Counted from the first letter of the stretch, positions 1-6,381 are shown. The stretch is DNA of 8,671 nt from Calditrichia bacterium (GCA_026991005.1 JALXCH010000060.1:1-8671); one strand, 5' to 3'. Notes: generated by a model from the letters alone, not told the origin. Numbers and translations are program-made.

Positions 1-949
1 ACGCCATGGTGAGCAATCCAATAAAAGTAATGAAAGTCCCAATCGTCATGCTGCCAGTACTGATTTGCCAGGAGCAAAACAGTACCATCAGCGCCATTCC
101 CACTGTACTAAACACCTCGTTGAACGGCTTCAGCAGTGCCACCAGACGAACAATTTTAATTCCGTAGTCGTAATTCTGGCGGGATTTCCGTGCGAAATTC
201 TTCCGCTCGAATTCTTCGCGGGTAAACCCCTTCACAATTTTAATATTCAGGATTTTCTCTTGCAGGAAAGAGGTGATGTCGGCAATGTTCACCGAAATTT
301 CCCGGCTCACCTTGCGGATGCGATCCCCAAAGAACTTGATAATCACCCCGGCAAAAGGAAACACAAAAAGCGCCATCAGGGTCAGTTTCCAGTTGGTGAG
401 GAACATGGCGGTGACGTACACCACGGTGTAGATTAAATTCTGTGTGAATTGCACCATGGAGGTCATGGAGTTTTCCAGTTGCATCACATCGTTGGTAATG
501 CGCGCCACAATGTTTCCGGTGCGTTCGCTATCGAAAAAGCGCATGGGGAGCAGGATGATATGGTCGAAAATATCCTGACGAATGCGCATGAGGAATTTCT
601 GGGAAGTGGAATTCATTAAATACTCGCGCAGGTACACAAAGGTGACCTTCACCAGCACAATGAGAATCACCACCACCCCAAACAAAATGATAAACCGAAT
701 CACATCGTGCTGGCTTTCCAGATTCAGGGTAAAGAGGCGAATTCCGTTTCGTTCGATGACGTGGTGCAGAAGAATTTTCTTCCCGCTTGCCACCATGGTC
801 TGGATACGGGTCAGGGTATCGAAGAACAATCCCATTGCCACAGCCAGCAGGGTATCGCTAAATCCCATAATTGCGGTGGCTAACAAACCGCCCAGAATGC
901 GATATTTGTAAGGAAAAAAGTACTGAATAAAGCGACGTGTATGGTTCAC
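1..949 (-). CDS. ABC exporter (MsbA-like), N-terminal transmembrane part, cut by window edge
   Basis: This is the membrane domain of a type I ABC exporter, the class that flips or exports lipids, glycolipids or drugs using ATP. 316 codons are visible; the rest, including the Walker A/B ATPase domain, lies beyond the left edge. Membrane segments are seen around residues 16-44, 84-108, 168-185, 187-205 and 284-315. Residues 135-158 (LPMRFFD, then RTGNIVARITNDV) match the signature coupling-helix region of this fold, and residues 228-248 (FLQEKILNIKIVKGF) match the conserved stretch after TM4. No upstream in-frame ATG exists. The GTG at 949-947 follows AGAGG by four bases and gives a family-typical N-terminus (VNHTRRFIQYFFPYKYRIL), so I chose it. 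The stretch at residues 50-83 between TM1 and TM2 looks longer than in MsbA. It lies 64 bases downstream of the O-antigen-ligase-like gene on the same strand, which suggests envelope glycan or lipid export. The substrate cannot be told from sequence. Confidence 0.9.
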   Translation of the reverse strand, partial: MNHTRRFIQYFFPYKYRILGGLLATAIMGFSDTLLAVAMGLFFDTLTRIQTMVASGKKILLHHVIERNGIRLFTLNLESQHDVIRFIILFGVVVILIVLVKVTFVYLREYLMNSTSQKFLMRIRQDIFDHIILLPMRFFDSERTGNIVARITNDVMQLENSMTSMVQFTQNLIYTVVYVTAMFLTNWKLTLMALFVFPFAGVIIKFFGDRIRKVSREISVNIADITSFLQEKILNIKIVKGFTREEFERKNFARKSRQNYDYGIKIVRLVALLKPFNEVFSTVGMALMVLFCSWQISTGSMTIGTFITFIGLLTMA

Positions 950-1013
950 AAGACCTCTATTCCATTTTTCTGTTTTTAAAAAACAATTACACCCTCATGG
1001 GGCATTTTTAACT

Positions 1014-2228
1014 TTACTCAGGACTGCTCCCTCCGGGGAGAGAGCGATATTCGTTTTGAACCATCAAAGTTAGCGCTGCTATTGTCCACCAGTAGATGTT
1101 GTTTTCCAGATCGGTAAAATAGCACTGAAAGAAGGCGGCAATGAGGATAGCGGCGACTCCCAGGATGGAACCGTACAGCCATTTGCGATCGATAGCCGCA
1201 AGGGGGAAGAGCAGCAATGCTCGAATGGTGTACCAAAACCAGGCCATCCAGAGGGCAAGCCAGCTCACCAGCCCCACAATGCCGCTGTTTACCGCCATGT
1301 TAAGATAATCGTTGTGGGTATGTCCCGTGGCATCGTACACTCCCGGCACTTTGAAAAGGGGGAAGAGCTCATTGAATCTCCCCGGCCCAATGCCCCACAC
1401 AGGATGCATTTTCCACATCGCCCATCCGGTACGCCACAAATTCAGCCGCACCGAATTTTCCGCTGGCTGGAAGATACTGACCACGCGCATCCGGAAATCC
1501 GGAACCACCAGCAGAAGCATTCCCCCCAGAAACACAAAAACCGCTACCGCTCGCCAGAAGTAGCGGCGATTGAGTATCCACACTCCCAGTAAAATCATCG
1601 CCGTAAGCCCCAACCAGGCGCTGCGGGCAAAAGTTCCCAGAATGCTGAGGAGAATAACCACAAACGCTCCGGCATATTTCCAGCGCAAAGCGGAAGATTT
1701 TTCCGTTAACAGGCAGGAAAGCGCCAGACCCAGCGCCAGTAACTGATTTCCCGCAAACGTGAGGTAAAAATTGTACCCCCCAATGGCGCGGAAAAAATGT
1801 CCGTAAGCGGGAATGCGAATTCCCCGGAAAATTTCGTAGCCGAAAAATGTCTGAAACACTCCGTACATTCCCACCAGCGTGGCGGAAAGGAGCAAGGCGT
1901 GGAGGGCGCGCTCTTTCCATTCCCGACTCAACCGAATTCCCGTAAGGAAAGGAACCACCAGCAGGAACCAATCGTTGGCAGCCACCGCCCATAAAGAGCG
2001 CACGGGGGTGGGATTGTACAGAGCAGACATCACCCGGACGGCAGCGTACACAATCATGAAATAGAAGAAAGGATGGAAGGGAAAGGGACGGCGGTGATGC
2101 ACGATGCTATCCAGAATGATAGCCAGCACCAGTACCACCGCGGTTATTTGCATGGCTGCCAGAGACCAGGGCAGACTCACCAGAAACAGGATCAATAATA
2201 TGGGAATCCAGTTCGATTGTTCACGCAT
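1014..2228 (-). CDS. O-antigen ligase / polymerase family membrane protein (Wzy_C)
   Basis: A polytopic inner-membrane protein of about 404 residues with roughly ten or more hydrophobic segments. It resembles the WaaL/Wzy (Wzy_C) superfamily, which transfers or polymerises lipid-linked glycans on the periplasmic side. Family features visible are the GTFARSAWLGL stretch (residues 198-208) with its conserved Arg in a membrane context, and a large loop at about 244-318 containing GIGPGRF (279-285) and GHTHNDYLNMAVNSG (302-316), where the H-x-H-N motif is characteristic. The open frame runs 49 codons further upstream, but that extension is hydrophilic and its first ATG lies inside a terminator-like hairpin. 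The ATG at 2228 is preceded by GAAGAAG and leads straight into the first membrane helix, so it is preferred. A TATATT at 2263-2258 could be a -10 box, but no good -35 accompanies it. Ligase and polymerase cannot be separated by sequence alone; related bicarbonate-transporter-like or teichuronic-acid polymerases share the fold. Confidence 0.85.
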   Translation of the reverse strand: MREQSNWIPILLILFLVSLPWSLAAMQITAVVLVLAIILDSIVHHRRPFPFHPFFYFMIVYAAVRVMSALYNPTPVRSLWAVAANDWFLLVVPFLTGIRLSREWKERALHALLLSATLVGMYGVFQTFFGYEIFRGIRIPAYGHFFRAIGGYNFYLTFAGNQLLALGLALSCLLTEKSSALRWKYAGAFVVILLSILGTFARSAWLGLTAMILLGVWILNRRYFWRAVAVFVFLGGMLLLVVPDFRMRVVSIFQPAENSVRLNLWRTGWAMWKMHPVWGIGPGRFNELFPLFKVPGVYDATGHTHNDYLNMAVNSGIVGLVSWLALWMAWFWYTIRALLLFPLAAIDRKWLYGSILGVAAILIAAFFQCYFTDLENNIYWWTIAALTLMVQNEYRSLPGGSSPE

Positions 2229-2367
2229 CGCTTCTTCACAATTCAATTTGACGGCAGAATATACGTGCCGCTCTTCCGTAAGAAAAGGAATTTTCCAGAA
2301 TTTCCGGGGAAACGAAGCAGGTTGACCACGTTTTTCCACTCCCGCCCGCCATTTCTTTTCGCCCGGA

Positions 2368-2403
2368 ACAAACATCCCCGATACCGGAACGATATCGGGG
2401 ATG
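2368..2403 (-). terminator. Probable intrinsic terminator after hflC
   Basis: A perfect 11-bp stem (CATCCCCGATA, 2373-2383, paired with TATCGGGGATG, 2393-2403) encloses a 9-nt loop. On the minus strand it is followed by TTTGTT. It lies 44 bases past the hflC stop and upstream of the ligase start, so it would end or attenuate hflKC transcription. The T tract is interrupted by one G, so termination may be partial. On the plus strand no T tract follows, so it is not bidirectional. Confidence 0.6.
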
Positions 2404-2446
2404 GCACAAACATGTTCGTTTCAATTAGCAGAAAACCGGATATCGG

Positions 2447-3397
2447 CTACTGTTTAATGTATTTCCGCAAATACTTATAGAAATCGCTTTTGGTGGAAAG
2501 AATGAGCCAGTCCTTTTCCGAGAGGGTGTTCTGGTAGGTTTCCATGGTTTTCAGGAAGCGATAAAATTCCCGGGTTTCCTGATTGCGGTTGTAAGCCCGG
2601 GCGTAAATGGCGGTTGCTTCGGCGTCTGCCTTACCGCGGATTTCTTCGGCAGTCTTAAAGGCTTCGGATTGAATCCGTTTCAGCTCGCGCTCCTTATCTC
2701 CTAAAATTTTAGAGGCTTCCCCCTGCCCTTCGGAACGGAACTTCTCGGCAATCCGCTTCCGCTCCGAAATCATCCGTTCGTAAATTTTACGCTGGACATC
2801 CTCCACGTAGTTGATGCGTTTGAAGCGTAAATCCAGCAGCTCGATTCCCAGCTCGCGGGTCTTCTGCGAGGCCGCTTCGATGATGGAGCGGGTGATTTTT
2901 TCCCGCCCCACACTAATGGTGGGGAACACATCTTCCAGTTTCTCCACCAAGTCTTCTGCCACCTGCGGAGTACGATTGGTGGAGCGAATAATTTCCACCA
3001 GGTCGTGGCTGGCGATGGCGTTGCGGGTCTCGCCGTCCAGGATATCATCCAGACGACTCTGGGCACCGCGCTCATCCCGCACCCGCTGGAAGAAAAGCAG
3101 CGGATCGCTTATGCGCCAGCGCGCGTAGGTATCCACCCAGATGAACCGCTTATCCCGGGTGGGAATCTGATTGGGGTCGCCATCCCATTCCAGAAATCGT
3201 TTATCGAAAAAATGAACCCGCTGCACAAAGGGCAGTTTGAAGTGAATTCCCGGCTCCAGAATGGGGTCACCCACTGGTTTACCGAACTGGGTGATGATGG
3301 CCTGTTCCTTCTCGTTTACAATATATGCCGAGGAATTCAGCAAAAGCAGGGCAATAAATGCCAGAATTGCCAGGATTACCGTTTTGGGATGTTTCAT
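2447..3397 (-). CDS. hflC: HflC, SPFH-domain membrane protease modulator
   Basis: HflC is one subunit of the HflK-HflC complex, a membrane-anchored SPFH assembly that surrounds the FtsH protease and controls access of membrane-protein substrates. The 316-residue product has a short cytoplasmic N-terminus, one membrane helix (residues 7-26, VILAILAFIALLLLNSSAYI) and an SPFH/band-7 domain starting with YIVNEKEQAIITQFGKP, then EPGIHFKLPFVQRVHFFDKR. A long charged helical region (about residues 200-275, with KINYE-type Arg/Glu/Lys/Ala repeats) is followed by YRFLKTMETYQ and a typical ending with DFYKYLRKYI. The size is close to the E. coli protein. Its ATG overlaps the hflK stop (ATGA), and AAGGAGGA lies just upstream, so the two are translationally coupled. 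FtsH is not in this window. The assignment as HflC rather than HflK rests on gene order and the C-terminal sequence. Confidence 0.96.
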   Translation of the reverse strand: MKHPKTVILAILAFIALLLLNSSAYIVNEKEQAIITQFGKPVGDPILEPGIHFKLPFVQRVHFFDKRFLEWDGDPNQIPTRDKRFIWVDTYARWRISDPLLFFQRVRDERGAQSRLDDILDGETRNAIASHDLVEIIRSTNRTPQVAEDLVEKLEDVFPTISVGREKITRSIIEAASQKTRELGIELLDLRFKRINYVEDVQRKIYERMISERKRIAEKFRSEGQGEASKILGDKERELKRIQSEAFKTAEEIRGKADAEATAIYARAYNRNQETREFYRFLKTMETYQNTLSEKDWLILSTKSDFYKYLRKYIKQ

Positions 3398-4374
3398 TTT
3401 TGTTCCTCCTTGCTAAATTGAAAGAGGGGAAGAATACCGGTGGCTTTTTCGTCGGTCACAATGGTGCGTCCCACATTTTTCAGCACCTTTTGCATGGTTT
3501 CCAGAAAAATGCGGTCGCGGGTAACCTCTTTTGCCTTGCGGTATTCCTGGTACAGGGCGGTAAATCGGGCAGCTTCGCCCTTGGCGCGGTTCACACGTTC
3601 CAGCGCGTATCCCCGTGCTGCTTCGATGGTGCGGGCCGCCTCTCCCTTCGCTTTGGGAATAACCTTGTTGTATTCCGCCCAGGCTTGATTAATCAGTTTT
3701 TCCTTCTCCTGTTGCGCTTCGTTCACTTCATTGAAGGCCGGTTTTACCGGGTCTGGCGGGGTAACATCCTGCAGAACCACCTGCTCCACCTTTAACCCCG
3801 TTTCGTACTGATCGCACAGCTTCTGCACTTTTTCCATCACAGCAGTGGAAATTTCCTGCCGTCCCACCGTAAGCACCTCATTCACCGTGCGGTCGCCCAC
3901 CACCTCGCGCATCACCGCTTCGTTAATATCCCGAAAGGTTTTAATGGCGTTACGTACCCGAAAGAGAAATTTGTAGGGATCTTTAATCCGGAATTGCACA
4001 ATCCATTCCACTTCCGCGGCGTTCAAGTCACCGGTGAGCATCAGCGATTCCTCCTTGTAGGGACGCTCTTCGTACCGGGTGCGCACCCCTGCCTGCGCGG
4101 TACGAAAACCAAACTCCTCCTTTAATTGCCGCTCTACGGGAACTTTGTACACCTGTTCAATACCCAGCGGTAGTTTGAAATTCAGGCCGGGATTTACCGT
4201 GCGGGTAAATTTTCCCAGCCGCAAAATAACGCCAACTTCCTCTGGCCCCACCGTGAAGAACGAAGAATACAGCACGATGAGAACCAGCAAACCAATCACA
4301 CCCCACTTAATGAGACTTTTGTTGAATTGTGGAGGGCGAAATTGGTTCAAATCAAAGGGTGCCTGTGCATCCAT
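3394..4374 (-). CDS. hflK: HflK, SPFH-domain membrane protease modulator
   Basis: HflK is the partner of HflC in the FtsH-regulating membrane complex. The 326-residue product has a short N-terminal segment with Pro and Asn/Gln (1-24), a single membrane helix (about 25-43, WGVIGLLVLIVLYSSFFTV) and an SPFH domain beginning VGPEEVGVILRLGKFTRTVNPGLNFKLP. The conserved region VEQVVLQDVTPPDPVKPAFNEV (about 196-217) is followed by an Ala/Glu/Arg-rich coiled coil (218-290). It is clearly shorter than E. coli HflK (about 419 residues). It lacks the long glycine-rich N-terminal region and the polar C-terminal tail, as is common outside Proteobacteria. The start is secure: AAGGAGGT sits five bases before the ATG. 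It is the first gene of the hflK-hflC operon and diverges from the nuclease-like gene at 4875. The stop is TGA, which shows that TGA terminates normally in this genome. Confidence 0.96.
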   Translation of the reverse strand: MDAQAPFDLNQFRPPQFNKSLIKWGVIGLLVLIVLYSSFFTVGPEEVGVILRLGKFTRTVNPGLNFKLPLGIEQVYKVPVERQLKEEFGFRTAQAGVRTRYEERPYKEESLMLTGDLNAAEVEWIVQFRIKDPYKFLFRVRNAIKTFRDINEAVMREVVGDRTVNEVLTVGRQEISTAVMEKVQKLCDQYETGLKVEQVVLQDVTPPDPVKPAFNEVNEAQQEKEKLINQAWAEYNKVIPKAKGEAARTIEAARGYALERVNRAKGEAARFTALYQEYRKAKEVTRDRIFLETMQKVLKNVGRTIVTDEKATGILPLFQFSKEEQK

Positions 4375-4874
4375 AAAGAACCTCCTTGGTTACTTAATAC
4401 CACCAATTTACCCCGGGAAACGATCCTAAACGGCTCCCGGGAAGAAATTTTAATTCACCCAATGGTCTGGGTTACCGGATCAGAAGTAATTATTTCATGT
4501 ACCTCCGGAAAAATTTGGTTAAATTCTATCGAGCGTTAAGATCAGGGTGCCGTACCATTGTTTTATTTTCTTTGTGTGAACCATAAAACCGGGTACGCTG
4601 CGGCGGAAAAACCTCTGGCAAGCATCCCAATTCCGCTGCGTTCAATGAATTCACTGCCCGCTGCGGCGCGATCTCACGTCAAAATATTCCCATATCGTGC
4701 TCTCGATATTCTGTACCCTTCGAGCCTTGTTCCATGGAATATAGCGGTAATTCCGGCACTTTCCAACCTGTGCCTTAATTCCAGACGCAGGATATTACCC
4801 GGTTCCGCAAAAAACATTCAACAGAAACCAAACAAAATGGTCACACGGGCAAATTGGCAGGAAGAGGATAAACC
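4375..4874. other. Divergent intergenic region, 500 bases, no gene recognised
   Basis: This region separates hflK (leftward) from the nuclease-like gene (rightward) and must hold both promoters. Short open frames exist on both strands, but none has a ribosome binding site and recognisable protein together. No tRNA-like fold, long palindrome or repeat of the kind found at 6005-7530 was seen. A TAGAAT at 4534-4529 on the minus strand resembles a -10 box for hflK, but no matching -35 is present at the right spacing. No confident plus-strand promoter was found by eye. Confidence 0.6.
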
Positions 4875-5693
4875 ATGGAAGAAGAGAGTTCCACCCATTT
4901 CTGGAAGAAAATGCTGGCACCACGCGGACTCCAACCAGTAAAGTTTGAGCATCCCGAACAGCTCTTTACCCTGCTGGGTCTGCAGGATGCGAAAGCGCAA
5001 CAGCGTTTCTATCATCTGATGCAGAAGTACTCTTTTCGCCTGATGCTGCATGATCTGCTTCAGGAGCCGCACGGAACAAAACAGGTGGCGGAATTAAGTC
5101 ACTACGCCTCACAGGAGCGGGTGCGGGAGATGTTGCAGGAATTACAGCACATCGGGATGGTGGAAGCGCAGGGCAACGGATTTCGGTTGCGGAATGCTGC
5201 TGTACCGCGCATTGGCGATGTGCTGGAACTGTACGTGGGCTGCCTGCTGCGGCGGGAATTCGGGATGGAAAGTTTTAGCAGTGTTTCCCTGGCGGGTGGC
5301 GATGCCGGTGGGGATTACGATGTACTGGCAGACTGGCAGGGGCGGTTGGTTTTCGTGGAAACCAAATCGGCTCCCCCCAAGGGAATCCATAATCCGGAAA
5401 TTGCCGCTTTTTTGCAGCGGGTGAAGGAGCTGTTGCCTCACTTGGCCATTTTTCTTAACGACACCCATCTGCGGGTGAAGGACAAAATTGTGCTGATGTT
5501 CGAGGAAGAATTAATCCGTTTAAAAGGCATCCACACGCTCCATTCCCAGCCCATCGAGCGGGTGCAGGATCAGATTTTTCATCTGCACCATTTCATTTAC
5601 ATTATTAACAGCCGCCATGGACTGGTACACAATTTTGCGGTTGTTTTTCGGGATTATCTACGTTATCATACCGATGCGGACTTCTTATTTTAG
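4875..5693 (+). CDS. Uncharacterised protein with winged-helix-like region and PD-(D/E)XK nuclease-like core
   Basis: I do not recognise a named family for this 272-residue soluble protein. Residues about 50-106 form a helix-rich stretch ending in a wing-like turn (ERVREMLQELQHIGMVEAQGN, then GFRLRN), which resembles a winged helix-turn-helix. Residues about 112-205 look like a restriction-endonuclease fold: a helix carrying Glu118 (DVLELYVGCLLRREFG), then GGDYDVLADWQG with Asp147/Asp149, then a strand LVFVETKS with Glu162-x-Lys164. This matches the D...E-x-K catalytic pattern, so metal-dependent DNA or RNA cleavage is plausible but unproven. The C-terminal third (206-272) is hydrophobic and aromatic without clear membrane helices. 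The start is fixed: a TAA lies in frame one codon upstream of ACC-ATG, and AGGAAGAGG precedes it at workable spacing. The selenoprotein gene follows 47 bases later on the same strand. No partner modification enzyme is in the window, so a restriction-modification role is not indicated; repair or regulation is equally possible. Confidence 0.75.
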   Translation: MEEESSTHFWKKMLAPRGLQPVKFEHPEQLFTLLGLQDAKAQQRFYHLMQKYSFRLMLHDLLQEPHGTKQVAELSHYASQERVREMLQELQHIGMVEAQGNGFRLRNAAVPRIGDVLELYVGCLLRREFGMESFSSVSLAGGDAGGDYDVLADWQGRLVFVETKSAPPKGIHNPEIAAFLQRVKELLPHLAIFLNDTHLRVKDKIVLMFEEELIRLKGIHTLHSQPIERVQDQIFHLHHFIYIINSRHGLVHNFAVVFRDYLRYHTDADFLF

Positions 5694-5694
5694 T

Positions 5695-5712
5695 TGAGAA
5701 TAGCAATTCTCA
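5695..5712 (+). other. Short perfect hairpin between the nuclease-like gene and the selenoprotein gene
   Basis: TGAGAAT (5695-5701) and ATTCTCA (5706-5712) form a 7-bp perfect inverted repeat with a 4-nt spacer AGCA, starting two bases after the TAG stop of the upstream gene. No T tract follows directly; the next bases are TCAGATTAAAAATTTT. It could be a weak terminator or processing site, or a protein-binding palindrome upstream of the selenoprotein gene. The sequence alone does not decide. Confidence 0.3.
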
Positions 5713-5740
5713 TCAGATTAAAAATTTTACAGGAGGTACC

Positions 5741-5965
5741 ATGGAAAAGAAGGTCAGTATTGAATATTGCACGGAGTGAAACTACTATCCGCAGGCTGCC
5801 AGGCTGGCAGAAGTGATTGAAAAAGAAGTGGGAATTAAACCGGAATTAATTCCCTCGCATGGTGGTGTGTTCGAAGTGCGGGTAGATGGTGAATTAATTT
5901 TTTCCAAGAAGCAAAAATTTCGTTTCCCGGAAGAGGAAGAGATTTTAGAGAAGTTGCGCTCGTAA
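5741..5965 (+). CDS. Selenoprotein of the SelW/SelT/SelH (Rdx) family; in-frame TGA (5777-5779) read as selenocysteine
   Basis: A 74-residue thioredoxin-like redox protein. Translation from the ATG at 5741 gives MEKKVSIEYCTE, then TGA as codon 13, then NYYPQAARLAEVIEKEVGI and onward to TAA at 5963-5965. The Rdx family has a CxxU or CxxC motif right after the first beta strand, in the context YCxx(U/C)NYxPxA, and here Cys10-Thr-Glu-TGA13 falls exactly on it. The downstream part also matches: a helix, a short strand ELIPSHGG, then VFEVRVDGELIFSKKQKFRFP and a final charged helix. Full-family length and a strong AGGAGGT four bases before the ATG argue that this is a working gene and not a broken one. 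The likely role is thiol/selenol redox of unknown substrate in the cytoplasm. It follows the nuclease-like gene by 47 bases and is convergent with trxB. Its use of Sec requires SelA/SelB/SelC/SelD elsewhere in the genome, none of which is in the window. A nonsense mutation is the alternative, but it is unlikely at precisely this codon. Confidence 0.92.
5777..5815 (+). promoter_or_regulatory. Predicted bacterial SECIS element (UGA plus downstream hairpin)
   Basis: The UGA is followed after 16 nt by CUGCCA (5796-5801), loop GGC (5802-5804) and UGGCAG (5805-5810), a perfect 6-bp stem. Below an internal loop (5793-5795 opposite 5811-5812), C5790-G5791-C5792 can pair with G5813-U5814-G5815. Bacterial SECIS elements sit inside the coding sequence just after UGA, with an apical loop about 16-37 nt away that begins with G. 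Here the loop starts 23 nt after the UGA and its first two bases are G. This is a visual fold only and no energy was computed. Confidence 0.7.
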
Positions 5966-6029
5966 TGGGTAAAGGAGCTTCGCGTTTGGGGTGGCTAACC
6001 TGCTGTTAATCAATCAATTTACAACAATA

Positions 6030-6123
6030 GAGATTCTTCGCTCCGCTGGCGCTCCGCTCAGAATGACGGGTAGGGCGGTGCTGTCTTTCTTCACCCTCGC
6101 CTGTGGCGAGGGTGAAGAATCTC
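6030..6123. repeat. Long imperfect palindrome, copy 1, with inner 15-bp hairpin
   Basis: Outer arms GAGATTCTTC (6030-6039) and GAAGAATCTC (6114-6123) are perfectly complementary. Nested inside is an independent 15-bp perfect stem (6087-6101 with 6105-6119, loop TGT) that shares the 3' arm, so two alternative folds compete. The left half also holds CGCTCCGCT twice and CAGAATGAC. A related copy lies at 7024-7112. No T tract follows, so it is not a classical terminator. Confidence 0.7.
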
Positions 6124-6234
6124 ACCATCGCGGAGCGATGGGATGCGAATGCGCTTATACACTCATCCACTGGATCCTGTGGACAGAACCCGTCCGCATG
6201 CTCCTGCAAATGAATGTTTTTTAATATCATGTTT

Positions 6235-6250
6235 ATCCTGTTAATCCTGT
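6235..6250. repeat. Short direct repeat ATCCTGT x2
   Basis: ATCCTGT occurs at 6235-6241 and again at 6244-6250. It sits just upstream of the first three-hairpin module. This ATCCTGTTAATCCTGT type of phrase recurs as an intergenic repeat in many environmental bacteria (from memory, not searched here). Confidence 0.45.
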
Positions 6251-6281
6251 CAGAAAAATAATTTTGTTTCCATAAAATCAT

Positions 6282-6381
6282 CCCGTCCCATCCGGGACGG
6301 GTAAATTTGGGTGGGGGCATTCATTCCCACAAATGGATTTTGTGGGCTAGTTGCACGCCGTCCCTGTCGGGACGGCTTTTT
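6282..6381 (+). repeat. Three-hairpin module, copy 1
   Basis: This module has three perfect 8-bp stems. Hairpin 1 is CCCGTCCC (6282-6289) with GGGACGGG (6294-6301). Hairpin 2 is CCCACAAA (6326-6333) with TTTGTGGG (6339-6346). Hairpin 3 is GCCGTCCC (6357-6364) with GGGACGGC (6369-6376), followed by TTTTT. A conserved linker GGGTGGGGGCATTCATT separates hairpins 1 and 2, and CTAGTTGCAC separates 2 and 3. It differs from copy 2 at only two positions, both in hairpin loops (6290 and 6338). It resembles REP-like palindromes linked to Y1/RAYT transposases, or a small structured RNA. Confidence 0.75.
6357..6381 (+). terminator. Intrinsic terminator-like hairpin of module copy 1
   Basis: GCCGTCCC, loop TGTC, GGGACGGC, then five T residues. 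This is the first strong terminator-like structure downstream of the selenoprotein gene on the plus strand, about 390 bases past its stop. It is part of a repeat, so it may act as a terminator by virtue of its insertion. Confidence 0.6.

Noticed and set aside
2229..2375. Longer N-terminus for the O-antigen-ligase-like protein (start at 2375)
   Set aside because: That ATG lies in the stem of the terminator-like hairpin, and the extra 49 residues are hydrophilic and unlike the family N-terminus.
4490..4508. Minus-strand CCGGAGGT followed by ATG-AAA-TAA, a possible two-codon leader upstream of hflK
   Set aside because: The spacing between GGAGGT and ATG is only two bases, too short for efficient initiation, and there is no supporting structure.
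4327..4539. Plus-strand open frame of 70 codons opposite the hflK start
   Set aside because: Its first part is antisense to hflK and it has no good ribosome binding site. The C-terminal half looks mildly protein-like, but no family is recognised.
4680..4760. tRNA-like T-loop phrase around TTCGAGCC
   Set aside because: No acceptor, D or anticodon stems could be drawn around it on either strand.
4558..4941. Plus-strand open frame of 127 codons overlapping the start of the nuclease-like gene
   Set aside because: No ribosome binding site, no recognisable domain, and it overlaps the well-supported start at 4875 in another frame.
5695..5712. Fur-box-like palindrome
   Set aside because: The half-sites resemble TGAGAAT/ATTCTCA, but the spacer is four bases instead of one, and no iron-related gene follows.
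5741..5779. Reading the TGA at 5777-5779 as a true stop or a disabling mutation
   Set aside because: Family-like sequence continues in the same frame for 61 more codons to a normal TAA, and the TGA is at the exact Sec/Cys position of the motif.
5965..6009. 14-codon frame starting at TAATG, overlapping the selenoprotein stop
   Set aside because: Very short, no family, runs into the repeat flank; probably chance.
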